A stretch of DNA of 20,681 nucleotides from SIG578 sp036311245 (GTDB taxonomy: Bacteria; Bacillota; Clostridia; Oscillospirales; Ruminococcaceae), in the NCBI GenBank assembly GCA_036311245.1, contig JAXJQH010000018.1, forward strand, positions 1 to 20,681, written 5' to 3'. The translations under genes and the position numbers were made by a program. Positions 7,771 through 15,994 of the stretch are shown in pieces (position 1 is the first letter of the stretch; each line of letters starts with the position of its first letter). The notes under the pieces are model-generated. The model ran no database searches and was not told where the DNA came from. It saw nothing but the letters and a program-made list of their open reading frames with translations.

Positions 7771-8741
7771 TACCACTGCGCCTCTTCTTTGTCCTGCGGC
7801 ATAACCGCGCGCAGTGCCTCTATTGCAACCTCAAGCTCTAAGTCGTCAGGCTCTCGCGTGGTAAGGCGCTGCAGCCAGAGCCCGGGGGCTGAAACGATTC
7901 GGGTAAAAGTATTATCGTGTCTGCCGACAAGCTTAATTATCTCATAGCCTATTCCCACAACAAGCGGCAGCATTAAAATTCTCAGTCCAAATCGAGCAAG
8001 AATTCCTAAATCTGACGGCACTGCCAAAAACACAATTATGCTGACTATCAGAACTATAAGGATAAATGACGTTCCGCAGCGAGGGTGAAATCTTGAGTAT
8101 TTCTTTGCGTTCTCAGAAGTGAGCTCCTCGCCCGCCTCATAGCAGGCGATGGTTTTATGCTCAGCGCCGTGATATTCAAAAGTGCGCCTTATATCGGGCA
8201 TAAGAGATACGGTGGCAATATATCCCACAAATACTGCAATTTTGATAAGTCCCTCAAAGACAGCGGTAAAGCTGCCGAGGTTAAATACATAGGTGTTAAA
8301 AAGCTTAACCAAGGCTGTTGGCACAAGCACGAACAGCGCTACTGCAAGCACCACTCCAAGCACCATTGCGATAACTCCGATGATACCAAACAGCTTTTCA
8401 CCGAGCTTTTCAGTCAGGAATTTATCGAGCTTTGAAGGCTCGCCCTCGTCTTCATCGTCAATTCCCGCAAGCTCTGCCGAGCGCATAATAGACTTATATC
8501 CTAAAATCATAGTCTGCGCAAAATTTACAAGTCCGCGCACTACGGGAAGCCTTAAAATTTTCGGGATAGCCTTGTCGCGGCTGTCCTGGACATTTTCTAC
8601 TACTATTTCTCCCTCTTTTGTTCGGACTGCCATAGCGGTCTCAACGGGGCCTCGCATCATAACGCCCTCAATGAGAGCCTGACCGCCTATGGATGTTCGA
8701 AAGCCCGCTTTGCAGCAGTTTTCATTTTTTTGCTCACTCAT
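7770..8741 (-). CDS. DUF1385 family membrane protein (YqhQ-like)
   Basis: Conserved Bacillota membrane protein of unknown biochemical role, related to B. subtilis YqhQ. Diagnostic family motifs are present: GGQALIEGVMMRGP (19-32), the HGAEHK box (191-196) and FHPRCGTSF (218-226). Hydrophobic segments occur near 117-142, 160-181, 224-241 and 253-271, so it is polytopic. An acidic stretch (DDEDEGEPS, 95-103) precedes the first helices. The start is ATG with AAGGAGG upstream; it sits 3 nt after the kinase gene and its stop overlaps the prmC start. The partnership with prmC is recurrent in this phylum, but I infer no function from it. The family assignment is firm. Confidence 0.92.
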   Translation of the reverse strand: MSEQKNENCCKAGFRTSIGGQALIEGVMMRGPVETAMAVRTKEGEIVVENVQDSRDKAIPKILRLPVVRGLVNFAQTMILGYKSIMRSAELAGIDDEDEGEPSKLDKFLTEKLGEKLFGIIGVIAMVLGVVLAVALFVLVPTALVKLFNTYVFNLGSFTAVFEGLIKIAVFVGYIATVSLMPDIRRTFEYHGAEHKTIACYEAGEELTSENAKKYSRFHPRCGTSFILIVLIVSIIVFLAVPSDLGILARFGLRILMLPLVVGIGYEIIKLVGRHDNTFTRIVSAPGLWLQRLTTREPDDLELEVAIEALRAVMPQDKEEAQW

Positions 8742-8744
8742 AAT

Positions 8745-10169
8745 TTACGCCTCCTTGCCCGTTTCGTGCATTACGGGGAATGTAAGAGTAACTGTTGTGC
8801 CAAAGCCGAGCTGGCTCTTAATCTCAAAAGTGCCCCCCAGCATAGTGACAATTTCATCGACCACCGCAAGCCCTATGCCTGAGCCACGGCGGGTAAGATT
8901 TCCTTTATAAAATTTCTTTTTTATCTTGGGAAGGTCCTCGGGGCTTATTCCGCAGCCTCTGTCCTCCACCGTTACATATATCATACCGTACTCCTCGTGC
9001 GCGGTGACATTTACCTGTCCGCCCTTATCGGAATACTTTATGGCGTTATCAAGAATATTTACAAACACCTGACGAATTCGGTTTTTATCACCGATTATGG
9101 GGGAAAGCATTTCTGGCTCGTTGTAATTTAAAACAATCCCCTCGCGCTTTGCCCTCTCTGAAAAGGCTAAAATTGCCTCCTCCAGCTCTGCCAGAATATC
9201 CATTTTTTCTTTCTTTATAGTAAATCGGCCGCTTTGCATTTTGGAGAAATCCAAAAGGTCCTCAACTATTGAGGAAAGCCGTTCTGTTTCGCTGATAATA
9301 ACATTCATACCCTTTTGGTGGGTCTTTTTGTCATAGTCGATATCGTCTATAAGGGTTTCGCCCCAGCCACGGATAGCTGTAAGCGGGGTTCTCAGCTCAT
9401 GTGAAACCGAAGAAATGAACTCGTTTTTCATATTTTCGCTCTGCGAGAGCTCGTCCGCCATATAATTTACAATATCGCACAAATCGCCAAGCTCATCCTT
9501 ATATTTAGTTTCAATTCTGACATCAAAATCTCCCGCGGCAATGCGGCGCGCCGTTTTTTCAACCTCGGCAACGGGCCGCATAATGGAATGAAGAAACGCA
9601 ATGTTTACAACAAGGATAAAAACCGCAATTATTACTCCAATCAGAATATAAATCATTGCCATGTTGCGGATTTGTCTGTCGGCAGGCTCGAGCGATGCCA
9701 TAAGACGCAGCGCCAGAATATCGCCCGACTGCAAGGGTGAGGCTACCGTTACACAGTAAATGTTTTCACCGTTTGTGTGCTTTTGAAGGCTTTCGCCTAT
9801 TCGCCCATCGCTGTTTAAGGCTGAGGAAAGGTCTTCATTCCCAAGCCCTGTTTGCGGGGCAAAGCCGCTTGAGGACATAATAGGCTTTTTATTTCTGTCG
9901 ATAGCGACAAGCTCCATTCTGTTTTTCTCAGAAAAGTTCTCAATCAGCTCGCGGGTGCGTTCATAAAAATCCACATCAGCATCCGCAGCATATGAGTCAA
10001 GGGTGTTCTGAATAACGCTTGCCCTTGTTTTTACCTGCTGCTGAGCCTGATTGTAAATGCTGCTGTGGGTAAGTGCAATAACAAGCGCCTCGATAGCTAC
10101 AAGCACCGCCACAATGATTATAAAGCTTTTAAGTATCCATCTTTTAGTAATTCTTGCAACCTTTATCAC
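8745..10169 (-). CDS. Membrane sensor histidine kinase
   Basis: Two-component sensor kinase, 474 residues. Layout: helix 1 (about 14-34), an extracytoplasmic sensor region (about 35-171) without a recognised fold by eye, helix 2 (172-194), a HAMP domain (about 195-247), the HisKA dimerisation domain with phospho-acceptor H257 in SVSHELRTPLTA, and an ATPase domain with N box NILDNAIKYS (371-380), G1 box DRGCGI (403-408) and G2 box GSGIGL (429-434). No PAS domain is evident, unlike WalK. It starts at a GTG (10167-10169) with GGAGG 8 nt upstream. It follows its response regulator by 32 nt, so the pair is surely cognate. The signal sensed is unknown; the lipoprotein upstream of the regulator is a possible partner. 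Confidence 0.95.
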   Translation of the reverse strand: MIKVARITKRWILKSFIIIVAVLVAIEALVIALTHSSIYNQAQQQVKTRASVIQNTLDSYAADADVDFYERTRELIENFSEKNRMELVAIDRNKKPIMSSSGFAPQTGLGNEDLSSALNSDGRIGESLQKHTNGENIYCVTVASPLQSGDILALRLMASLEPADRQIRNMAMIYILIGVIIAVFILVVNIAFLHSIMRPVAEVEKTARRIAAGDFDVRIETKYKDELGDLCDIVNYMADELSQSENMKNEFISSVSHELRTPLTAIRGWGETLIDDIDYDKKTHQKGMNVIISETERLSSIVEDLLDFSKMQSGRFTIKKEKMDILAELEEAILAFSERAKREGIVLNYNEPEMLSPIIGDKNRIRQVFVNILDNAIKYSDKGGQVNVTAHEEYGMIYVTVEDRGCGISPEDLPKIKKKFYKGNLTRRGSGIGLAVVDEIVTMLGGTFEIKSQLGFGTTVTLTFPVMHETGKEA

Positions 10170-10201
10170 GCGCAGTGCCTCCTCTCTGTGCTATCCTTTT
10201 A

Positions 10202-10906
10202 TTACATTACCGGCCACTTGTATCCAAATCCCCATACAGTTAGTATATATTTGGGGTTAGATGGCTCTTCCTCTATTTTCATACGAATTCTGCGAACATT
10301 AACATCTACTATTTTTTCATCACCGACATATCCCTCTCCCCATACGCTGTGGAGAATGGTCGAGCGCTTTAGCGCAGTGTCGGCATTTTTTATAAACAGC
10401 TCCATTATCTGAAACTCAACCTGAGTCAGCTCGACAATTTCGCCTTTTTTATAAAGCTCTCTGCTCTTTAAGTCAAGCATAAAGGGGCCGCTGCGAAGAG
10501 TTGAGCTTTCTTTTTTGGAAAGGCTCTCGGTTGCGCCGAGTCTTCTGCAAAGGGCATCTATGCGCGCCAAAAGCTCTGAGGGGGAAAACGGCTTGGTTAC
10601 ATAGTCATCAGCGCCTATCATCAGACCGTTTATTCTGTCTATCTCCTGCGTTTTGGCTGTGAGCATTATAATTCCTATCTGCTGGCTTTGCTGCCGAAGT
10701 CTTCTGCAAACCTCAAAGCCATCTATTCCGGGGAGCATAACATCTAAAAGCGCAACATCGAATTTTCCATCGTGCTCTAAAAAGGTGCTCAGTGCCTCTT
10801 CACCCGAGGAAACTCCGACCGTCTGATACCCTGCGCGCCTGAGATTTATCTCAACAAAATCTCGAATAGCATCCTCATCCTCACAAATCAGGACCTTACG
10901 AATCAT
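10202..10906 (-). CDS. OmpR/PhoB-family response regulator
   Basis: DNA-binding response regulator, 234 residues. The receiver domain (about 3-118) has the acidic pocket E9/D10, the phospho-acceptor D55 in LLDVMLPG, T83 in MLTAKT and K105 in YVTKPF. The C-terminal winged-helix domain (about 135-232) ends in the typical GFGYKW. The start has AGGAGGG directly upstream, and the stop codon TAG of the lipoprotein gene is part of that site (TAGGAGGGC), which suggests coupled translation. It precedes its kinase by 32 nt. Target genes cannot be read from the sequence; autoregulation of the local cluster is plausible. Confidence 0.96.
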   Translation of the reverse strand: MIRKVLICEDEDAIRDFVEINLRRAGYQTVGVSSGEEALSTFLEHDGKFDVALLDVMLPGIDGFEVCRRLRQQSQQIGIIMLTAKTQEIDRINGLMIGADDYVTKPFSPSELLARIDALCRRLGATESLSKKESSTLRSGPFMLDLKSRELYKKGEIVELTQVEFQIMELFIKNADTALKRSTILHSVWGEGYVGDEKIVDVNVRRIRMKIEEEPSNPKYILTVWGFGYKWPVM

Positions 10907-10917
10907 TTTATGCCCTC

Positions 10918-12243
10918 CTAAACTATCTCAACTATTTTATAAAGCGTTTCCCACGTGGGGCAAAGCTCACTTTCCTCATCGGTAATCTTAACTGTTACAA
11001 CCTTATAGTCGGTGGATTTGAGAACCTCATGGCCATCCTCCGACTCATACAGCTCCTTTTCGCTGACCCTAATGCTGAAAATCTCTTTTGTGCTCTTTTC
11101 AAGGCTGTCCTCATATTCATAGAACACAAGCTCATTCTGGGCAGTTATCGGCTTTATGGTCACCTTTCCATCAAGCCTGCGCGGAATTGTTACTCTGATT
11201 CCAAAAGCTGTGCTGATATACATAACGGCGCTTTTTTCGAGCCTTTTCCCCATTAGCCTTTTCCAGACAGTTTTATATATTTTCTCACTTTCGGGAACGC
11301 TTTCATATCCTGTTACCGCCTCTTGATGGGGGACTTCCAAAATCCCGTCCCCGTCTATATCCTGCGTAAGCAGGGTGGGCTTGTGAACATTTTTTTCATC
11401 GGTCTTGTCCCCTAAAAGCAGCGGGTTTTGAATTTGTCCCTGCTCGCCGACGGTCAAAATCTGACTGTTTACGGTTGCGGCATCAATAACTCCGTCAAGG
11501 AAAAAGGCAGTGCGTTTACCGTTGTATTTGCCCGCTATGCAGCTTTTATATCCCGTAACTCTCGAGTCGAGCGGGGTGCTGGACATAATCTTAAATGCGC
11601 CCTCCGAAAGGGTTATAAGCCTTGCATGCTGAGTTGGCTGGACTAAGTTTTCGGTAGTCTGAGAGTAATTTAATGTTATAAGCTCATCACCCTCGTTTTC
11701 AAGCCAGAAATCCGCCACAGAAAACTCTACATATGTAGCGCTGTAGTCGCGGCTGGGGGTTTTGCCCGATAGGGAGTAGCAAACAAGGGTCTTTTCCCTG
11801 TCACGCATAAGCTCCCAACCGACTATTATTTCCCTTCTGCCCCCAAAGCTGCCGACAGACACACGGTCAATCCCCGCAGCCTCGCCGACTATATCGCAAA
11901 CAGAAGTCCATTCGTTCTGCTCGCTTTTTAAAATGTTTATATGGATAACATCCTGCGTCGTTTCGTCTGATGATGGTCGGTAAAAGGCAATTACCTCGTT
12001 TTTTCCATCAGAATTAAGGTCAGAAAGCAGGAAAGCCGAGCGGTTTTCGCCTGTGCGGGGATACTCGAGCGAGATATTTTCTCCCGCAGAAGCTCTGAGT
12101 GCTTTCATAATATCATCCTGCTCTTCAAAGAGCACAGGAGGAGCTATAAGCACATCTGCTGTCGCTCCGAGATTTTCGCAAGAGCTGAGCATTAAGGCAG
12201 ACACAACAAGCAGCGCTAAGGCTACCTTTTTAATGCTTTTCAT
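10918..12243 (-). CDS. Secreted lipoprotein with FG-GAP/VCBS-like calcium-loop motifs
   Basis: Predicted lipoprotein of 441 residues; no named family recognised. The N-terminus is a lipoprotein signal peptide: KSIKK, then a hydrophobic core and lipobox LSSC with lipidation at C22. The mature part is rich in beta strands and contains two Dx(N/D)xDGxxE loops, DLNSDGKNEV (75-84) and DIDGDGILEV (295-304), resembling calcium-binding FG-GAP/VCBS propeller repeats. A Trp/Tyr-rich C-terminal region follows. It would sit outside the cell, anchored in the cytoplasmic membrane. The ATG is preceded by a GGAG-rich stretch. Its stop overlaps the response regulator's ribosome binding site, so the three genes form a tight unit, and a role as accessory sensor or regulated envelope protein is inferred. 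A Clp ATPase gene ends 33 nt upstream. Confidence 0.8.
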   Translation of the reverse strand: MKSIKKVALALLVVSALMLSSCENLGATADVLIAPPVLFEEQDDIMKALRASAGENISLEYPRTGENRSAFLLSDLNSDGKNEVIAFYRPSSDETTQDVIHINILKSEQNEWTSVCDIVGEAAGIDRVSVGSFGGRREIIVGWELMRDREKTLVCYSLSGKTPSRDYSATYVEFSVADFWLENEGDELITLNYSQTTENLVQPTQHARLITLSEGAFKIMSSTPLDSRVTGYKSCIAGKYNGKRTAFFLDGVIDAATVNSQILTVGEQGQIQNPLLLGDKTDEKNVHKPTLLTQDIDGDGILEVPHQEAVTGYESVPESEKIYKTVWKRLMGKRLEKSAVMYISTAFGIRVTIPRRLDGKVTIKPITAQNELVFYEYEDSLEKSTKEIFSIRVSEKELYESEDGHEVLKSTDYKVVTVKITDEESELCPTWETLYKIVEIV

Positions 12244-12276
12244 TCGGCTCTCTCCTCTCTTTTTTAAATTCCTTTT

Positions 12277-14538
12277 TTACTCTTTGGTTACTACGATTTT
12301 ACCCTCGTTCGCCGTTACCTTAAAGGCTTTTATGCTGCCATCAGCGCTTTGTGTGTAGAGAAATGCAATGGGGTCCTCTATTTCGCGGCGAATAATGTGT
12401 CTTAAATCTCTTGCGGCATATTTTCCGCCGTCAGAGAGTGCGCAGACTGCCTCGAGCGCCGCTTTATCAACGCAAAGCTCTATTCCCTTTTCCATAAGCG
12501 AGGGGCGCAGCTCAGAGGTCATAAGGTCGGCGATTTTTACAAGATTTTCACCGCTCAGGGGCTTGAATACAACAACCTCATCCACTCTCGCAATAAACTC
12601 GGGGCGCAAAAACTCTGAAAGCGCGCGCCTTGCTTTTTCTCCTGCGAGCTCCTCTGCCGATTTTTCAAAGCCGAGTCCATAACCCTTTTGCTGAGAGCCT
12701 GCATTTGAGGTCATAACAATAACGGTATGCTCGAAATTAACTGTTCTGCCGTGGGCATCGGTTATTCTGCCCTCATCAAGAATTTGCAATAGGATGTTCA
12801 TAACATCGGGGTGCGCCTTCTCTATTTCGTCAAACAATATAACGCTATATGGCTTGCGGCGCACCTTTTCAGTAAGCTGCCCAGCCTCGTCATAGCCGAC
12901 ATAGCCGGGAGGCGAGCCGATAATCTTAGAAACGGCGTGCTTTTCCATATATTCCGACATATCGAGGCGGATAAGGGGGTCACATCCGTCAAAAAGCTCG
13001 TTTGCAAGCTGTCTTACAAGCTCTGTTTTTCCGACTCCTGTGGGGCCTACAAAAATAAATGATGCGGGTCTGCGGCGGGAAGAAAGTCCCGCTCTGTTTC
13101 TTGTTATGGCTCGCACGACACTGTCAATAGCCTCGTCCTGCCCAATGATTTTAGCTTTCAGATTATCAGAAAGCGCATCGAGCCTATTTCTTTCGCTTTC
13201 CTCGATTTTTGAGGCGGGAATTCCTGTCCACAGCTCGATAACGCCCGCAAGGTCAGCTACCGTTACCTCGGTGCGAAGGGCGTCAAAGTCAATTTTCTCG
13301 ACCTCCTGCTCAAGTCTGCAGATATCAGAACGAACAAGAGCCAGCGCCTCGTAATCCACAGTTTCCTCCTGAGAAAGACTGCCCTCGCGGCTTTTGAGCC
13401 TTTTAAGCTCTCCCTGACGGCGCTCGGCATCGCCCCTGAGTTTGTTTCTCAGGCAGGCATATGCGCAAGCCTCGTCCAAGAGGTCTATTGCCTTATCAGG
13501 CAGAAATCTGTCGGTGATATAGCGTTCTGATAAAATTACGGCGCGTCTTGCAATATCCTCACTCACGCGGGCGTCGTGATATTCCTCATAATAGCTTTTG
13601 ATGCCGCAGAGAAGCTCAATACTATCGAGGATAGATGGCTCCTCAACCGTTACAGGCTGAAAACGGCGCTCAAGCGCGGCGTCCTTTTCGATATATTTAC
13701 GGTACTCGGCAAATGTGGTGGCGCCGATTACCTGAATTTCTCCTCTTGATAGGGCGGGCTTTAAGATATTTGCAGCATTCATACTGCCCTCAGATTCGCC
13801 CGCTCCGACAAGGTTATGAACCTCGTCAACAAACAGAATAACATTTCCTGCGCGCTTTACTTCGTCTACAAGTCCCTTTATGCGGCTTTCAAACTGACCG
13901 CGGAACTGTGTTCCCGCAACGAGAGCGGTTAGGTCCAAAAGATAGAGCTGCTTGTCGGAAAGTCTTGCAGGGACATCTCCTGCCGCAATTTTGAGCGCAA
14001 TACCCTCAACAATGGCGGTTTTTCCAACTCCAGGCTCACCGATAAGGCAGGGGTTATTCTTGGTGCGGCGGCAAAGGATTTGTGTTATTCTCGCAATCTC
14101 CTTTTCTCTGCCTATAATTTTGTCAATTTTTCCCTCCTGAGCCTTTCGGGTTAAATTTTCGCAGAAATTCTCAAGATATTTAAATTTGCTTTTTTTCTTT
14201 TTAGCATCGTCTTTTTTTGTTTCGGACTCGCCCTTTTCTTTACCTGCGCTCTCGCCGCCCTCTGAGAGGGAATCGAGCGGGAAGGTTTGCGCGCCGCCCG
14301 CTTCAAACAGCTCAGAAAAGCCCTCGCCGTTTTCTCCCATCATATCGGTCATCTGCTCAGTAAGCATATCGAGCTGCTCGTCTGTAAGACCCATTGATTT
14401 AATCATATCATTAACAGGTCCGATACCAAGCTCCTTTGCGCATACAAGGCAAAGTCCCTCACTTTTTTTAGAATTGTCGCCGTCCATCGTTGTCATAAAA
14501 ACAACGGCGGGCCTTTTTTTGCAACGCGAACAAAGCAT
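12277..14538 (-). CDS. ClpE/ClpC-type ATP-dependent unfoldase with N-terminal zinc finger
   Basis: Hsp100 AAA+ unfoldase, 753 residues, probably feeding substrates to ClpP in the cytoplasm. The N-terminus has a CX2C-CX2C zinc finger (C3, C6, C30, C33) in place of the usual double Clp N-repeat, as in ClpE. A charged, Lys/Glu-rich linker (about 95-120) leads to AAA domain 1 (Walker A GEPGVGKT 167-174; Walker B VILFVDE 233-239), a short coiled middle domain (about 368-420) much smaller than that of ClpB, and AAA domain 2 (Walker A GPTGVGKT 498-505; Walker B VILFDE 566-571). The loop GLGF (621-624) matches the ClpP-docking [LIV]G[FL] tripeptide, which favours a protease partner over a ClpB-like disaggregase. 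No ctsR, mcsA or mcsB adjoins it and no CtsR or CIRCE operator is apparent upstream. Confidence 0.92.
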   Translation of the reverse strand: MLCSRCKKRPAVVFMTTMDGDNSKKSEGLCLVCAKELGIGPVNDMIKSMGLTDEQLDMLTEQMTDMMGENGEGFSELFEAGGAQTFPLDSLSEGGESAGKEKGESETKKDDAKKKKSKFKYLENFCENLTRKAQEGKIDKIIGREKEIARITQILCRRTKNNPCLIGEPGVGKTAIVEGIALKIAAGDVPARLSDKQLYLLDLTALVAGTQFRGQFESRIKGLVDEVKRAGNVILFVDEVHNLVGAGESEGSMNAANILKPALSRGEIQVIGATTFAEYRKYIEKDAALERRFQPVTVEEPSILDSIELLCGIKSYYEEYHDARVSEDIARRAVILSERYITDRFLPDKAIDLLDEACAYACLRNKLRGDAERRQGELKRLKSREGSLSQEETVDYEALALVRSDICRLEQEVEKIDFDALRTEVTVADLAGVIELWTGIPASKIEESERNRLDALSDNLKAKIIGQDEAIDSVVRAITRNRAGLSSRRRPASFIFVGPTGVGKTELVRQLANELFDGCDPLIRLDMSEYMEKHAVSKIIGSPPGYVGYDEAGQLTEKVRRKPYSVILFDEIEKAHPDVMNILLQILDEGRITDAHGRTVNFEHTVIVMTSNAGSQQKGYGLGFEKSAEELAGEKARRALSEFLRPEFIARVDEVVVFKPLSGENLVKIADLMTSELRPSLMEKGIELCVDKAALEAVCALSDGGKYAARDLRHIIRREIEDPIAFLYTQSADGSIKAFKVTANEGKIVVTKE

Positions 14539-14573
14539 AGAGTAGTTTCTCCTTTGAGTGGTGTGTTTCCTAT

Positions 14574-14579
14574 ATTATA
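14574..14579 (-). promoter_or_regulatory. Candidate -10 element upstream of the Clp ATPase gene
   Basis: A consensus TATAAT on the - strand lies about 35 nt before the Clp ATG, overlapping the stop codon of the preceding phosphatidyltransferase gene. The expected -35 position (about 14597-14602) reads AAATAA, a poor match, and there is no extended -10 TG. This is the only internal promoter-like element I can point to in the - strand block. Confidence 0.3.
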
Positions 14580-15165
14580 TTTGTTTTTCTACGGTTTTAT
14601 TTTTGTCCATAATTTTAAAGAACTCACGAATATACTGCAAAAATGCAAACAGCATAAACAGCGCCGCAACAAGAACCATTATAAGCGCAGTAGTGGTGGA
14701 AATGTTATCAAACAGCGAGATTGCTGCCATAACAACATAGAACACCGCTGTTGCCACCTTGCCATACCATTTTGAGCCTTGAATTGTGATGTTGCGGCGC
14801 AGGATAAGAAGTCCTCCAAGCAGCATCAGAAATTCCTTGACCACAAAGAACATAAGAGTTGCCGCAAGCACTACACTCTGCATCTTTATCGCAATACATA
14901 TAACAACTGCAACCTGAGTTAATTTATCTGCAAGGGGATCGAGAATTTTTCCAAGATTGGTTATCTGGTTGTATTTGCGAGCGATAACCCCGTCAAATAG
15001 GTCGGAAAGACCCGAAATGACTATTGCTCCCGCCGCGTAGGCATAATATATTCTTTGAGTGCTGTCTGCCATCATATAAAATACTATGAAAACAGGTATG
15101 AGTAGAATTCTGAAAATTGACAGCAGATTGGGGATATTTAAATTTTTAACTAAATTATTTTCCAT
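14575..15165 (-). CDS. CDP-alcohol phosphatidyltransferase (PgsA-like, second copy)
   Basis: Membrane phosphatidyltransferase of 196 residues. The catalytic signature is complete: D55, D58-G59, A62-R63, G72, D76 and D80, with hydrophobic helices around it. The family uses CDP-diacylglycerol and an alcohol acceptor. Because a PgsA with the same motif is encoded at 3209-3790, this copy may be a redundant phosphatidylglycerophosphate synthase or a CDP-alcohol-type cardiolipin synthase using phosphatidylglycerol; the motif alone cannot decide. The ATG at 15165 has AAAGGAAG about 10 nt upstream. It sits between a CvpA-family gene (40 nt) and the Clp ATPase gene (36 nt). Confidence 0.9.
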   Translation of the reverse strand: MENNLVKNLNIPNLLSIFRILLIPVFIVFYMMADSTQRIYYAYAAGAIVISGLSDLFDGVIARKYNQITNLGKILDPLADKLTQVAVVICIAIKMQSVVLAATLMFFVVKEFLMLLGGLLILRRNITIQGSKWYGKVATAVFYVVMAAISLFDNISTTTALIMVLVAALFMLFAFLQYIREFFKIMDKNKTVEKQI

Positions 15166-15205
15166 TTCTATGTCCGCTTCCTTTAATTTTACTTAAAGTT
15201 AAGGT

Positions 15206-15973
15206 TTATTTTGTAGGCATCACGCTGCTGAGAATCATATTTAGGGGATTGATAGCAGCCAAATTTTTCATAATGAGTGAGGATTCAATGGTTTTGGGGG
15301 TTATAATCCCAAAAAGATTTCCGCTGTCACCAACGAGCGCCACAAGCAGCCAGTTTAAAACAATAACAATGATAACGCCCTTTAGCGCTCCAAGCACACC
15401 GCCGAGCAGCGAATTTAAAGAGCCTAGCAGGGGCAGCTTGTTTACAAGCTTTAAGGACTTTGCAAGCAGAGCGCATACAAGCGACAGAATTATAAACAAA
15501 ACCACAAACGCTACCGCAGAAATCGCAGAAATCACCGCAGGCTTTACAACCGTTTCGGTAATTTCCTGCGAAAAGGCTGTAATGTCGGTTGTGTATACCT
15601 CGACTATCTTATCTGAGAGTTCCTGCCTTTTTTCCTCAAGCTTTAAGGCATCTTTAAGAAATTTGGGAGCCTCATTAAGCGCCTGCTCTATACCATCGAG
15701 AAGCTGTTGAGCAGAAGGGGCAGACTCCTGAAACTCGTCTGTGTAGTTACGGATAGTATTTTCAATAGTGGACTCTATCGGCTTTTGCACAAAGCCGGTA
15801 TAAGCAAGGTTTGCAGTCGGCCTGCAGAGCAGCCCCGCGAGCACAAGTGCAATAAAGAAGCCAAGAAATCCAACTACAGTTTTAGCAAAGCCATCTTTAC
15901 TTCCCTTTCGGCACAAGATAACAACAAAGGCTATTAAAATAAGGTCTAAAACAATTCCAACTACCCAATTCAT
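15206..15973 (-). CDS. CvpA family membrane protein
   Basis: Polytopic membrane protein of the CvpA (colicin V production) family, 255 residues; its molecular role is not established in Bacillota. Two N-terminal helices (about 3-21 and 32-50) are followed by a long polar, largely helical region (about 60-150) and then two further helices (about 155-180 and 195-220), with the Gly/Leu-rich segment LLGSLNSLLGGVLGALKG typical of the family. The ATG at 15973 is chosen because GAGG lies 8 nt upstream; an in-frame GTG at 15982 would overlap that site. The gene follows the DUF5711 gene by 21 nt and precedes the phosphatidyltransferase by 40 nt. The polar insert is longer than in the short Proteobacterial CvpA. 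Confidence 0.85.
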   Translation of the reverse strand: MNWVVGIVLDLILIAFVVILCRKGSKDGFAKTVVGFLGFFIALVLAGLLCRPTANLAYTGFVQKPIESTIENTIRNYTDEFQESAPSAQQLLDGIEQALNEAPKFLKDALKLEEKRQELSDKIVEVYTTDITAFSQEITETVVKPAVISAISAVAFVVLFIILSLVCALLAKSLKLVNKLPLLGSLNSLLGGVLGALKGVIIVIVLNWLLVALVGDSGNLFGIITPKTIESSLIMKNLAAINPLNMILSSVMPTK

Positions 15974-15994
15974 AAAAAACACCTCACAAAAAAT

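Noticed and set aside
14536..14600. Possible CtsR or CIRCE heat-shock operator upstream of the Clp ATPase gene
   Set aside because: No GGTCAAA direct repeat and no TTAGCACTC-N9-GAGTGCTAA element could be found.
15249..15710. 153-residue open frame on the + strand
   Set aside because: It is antisense to the CvpA-family gene, is Ser/Thr-rich as such shadows are, and has no convincing ribosome binding site.
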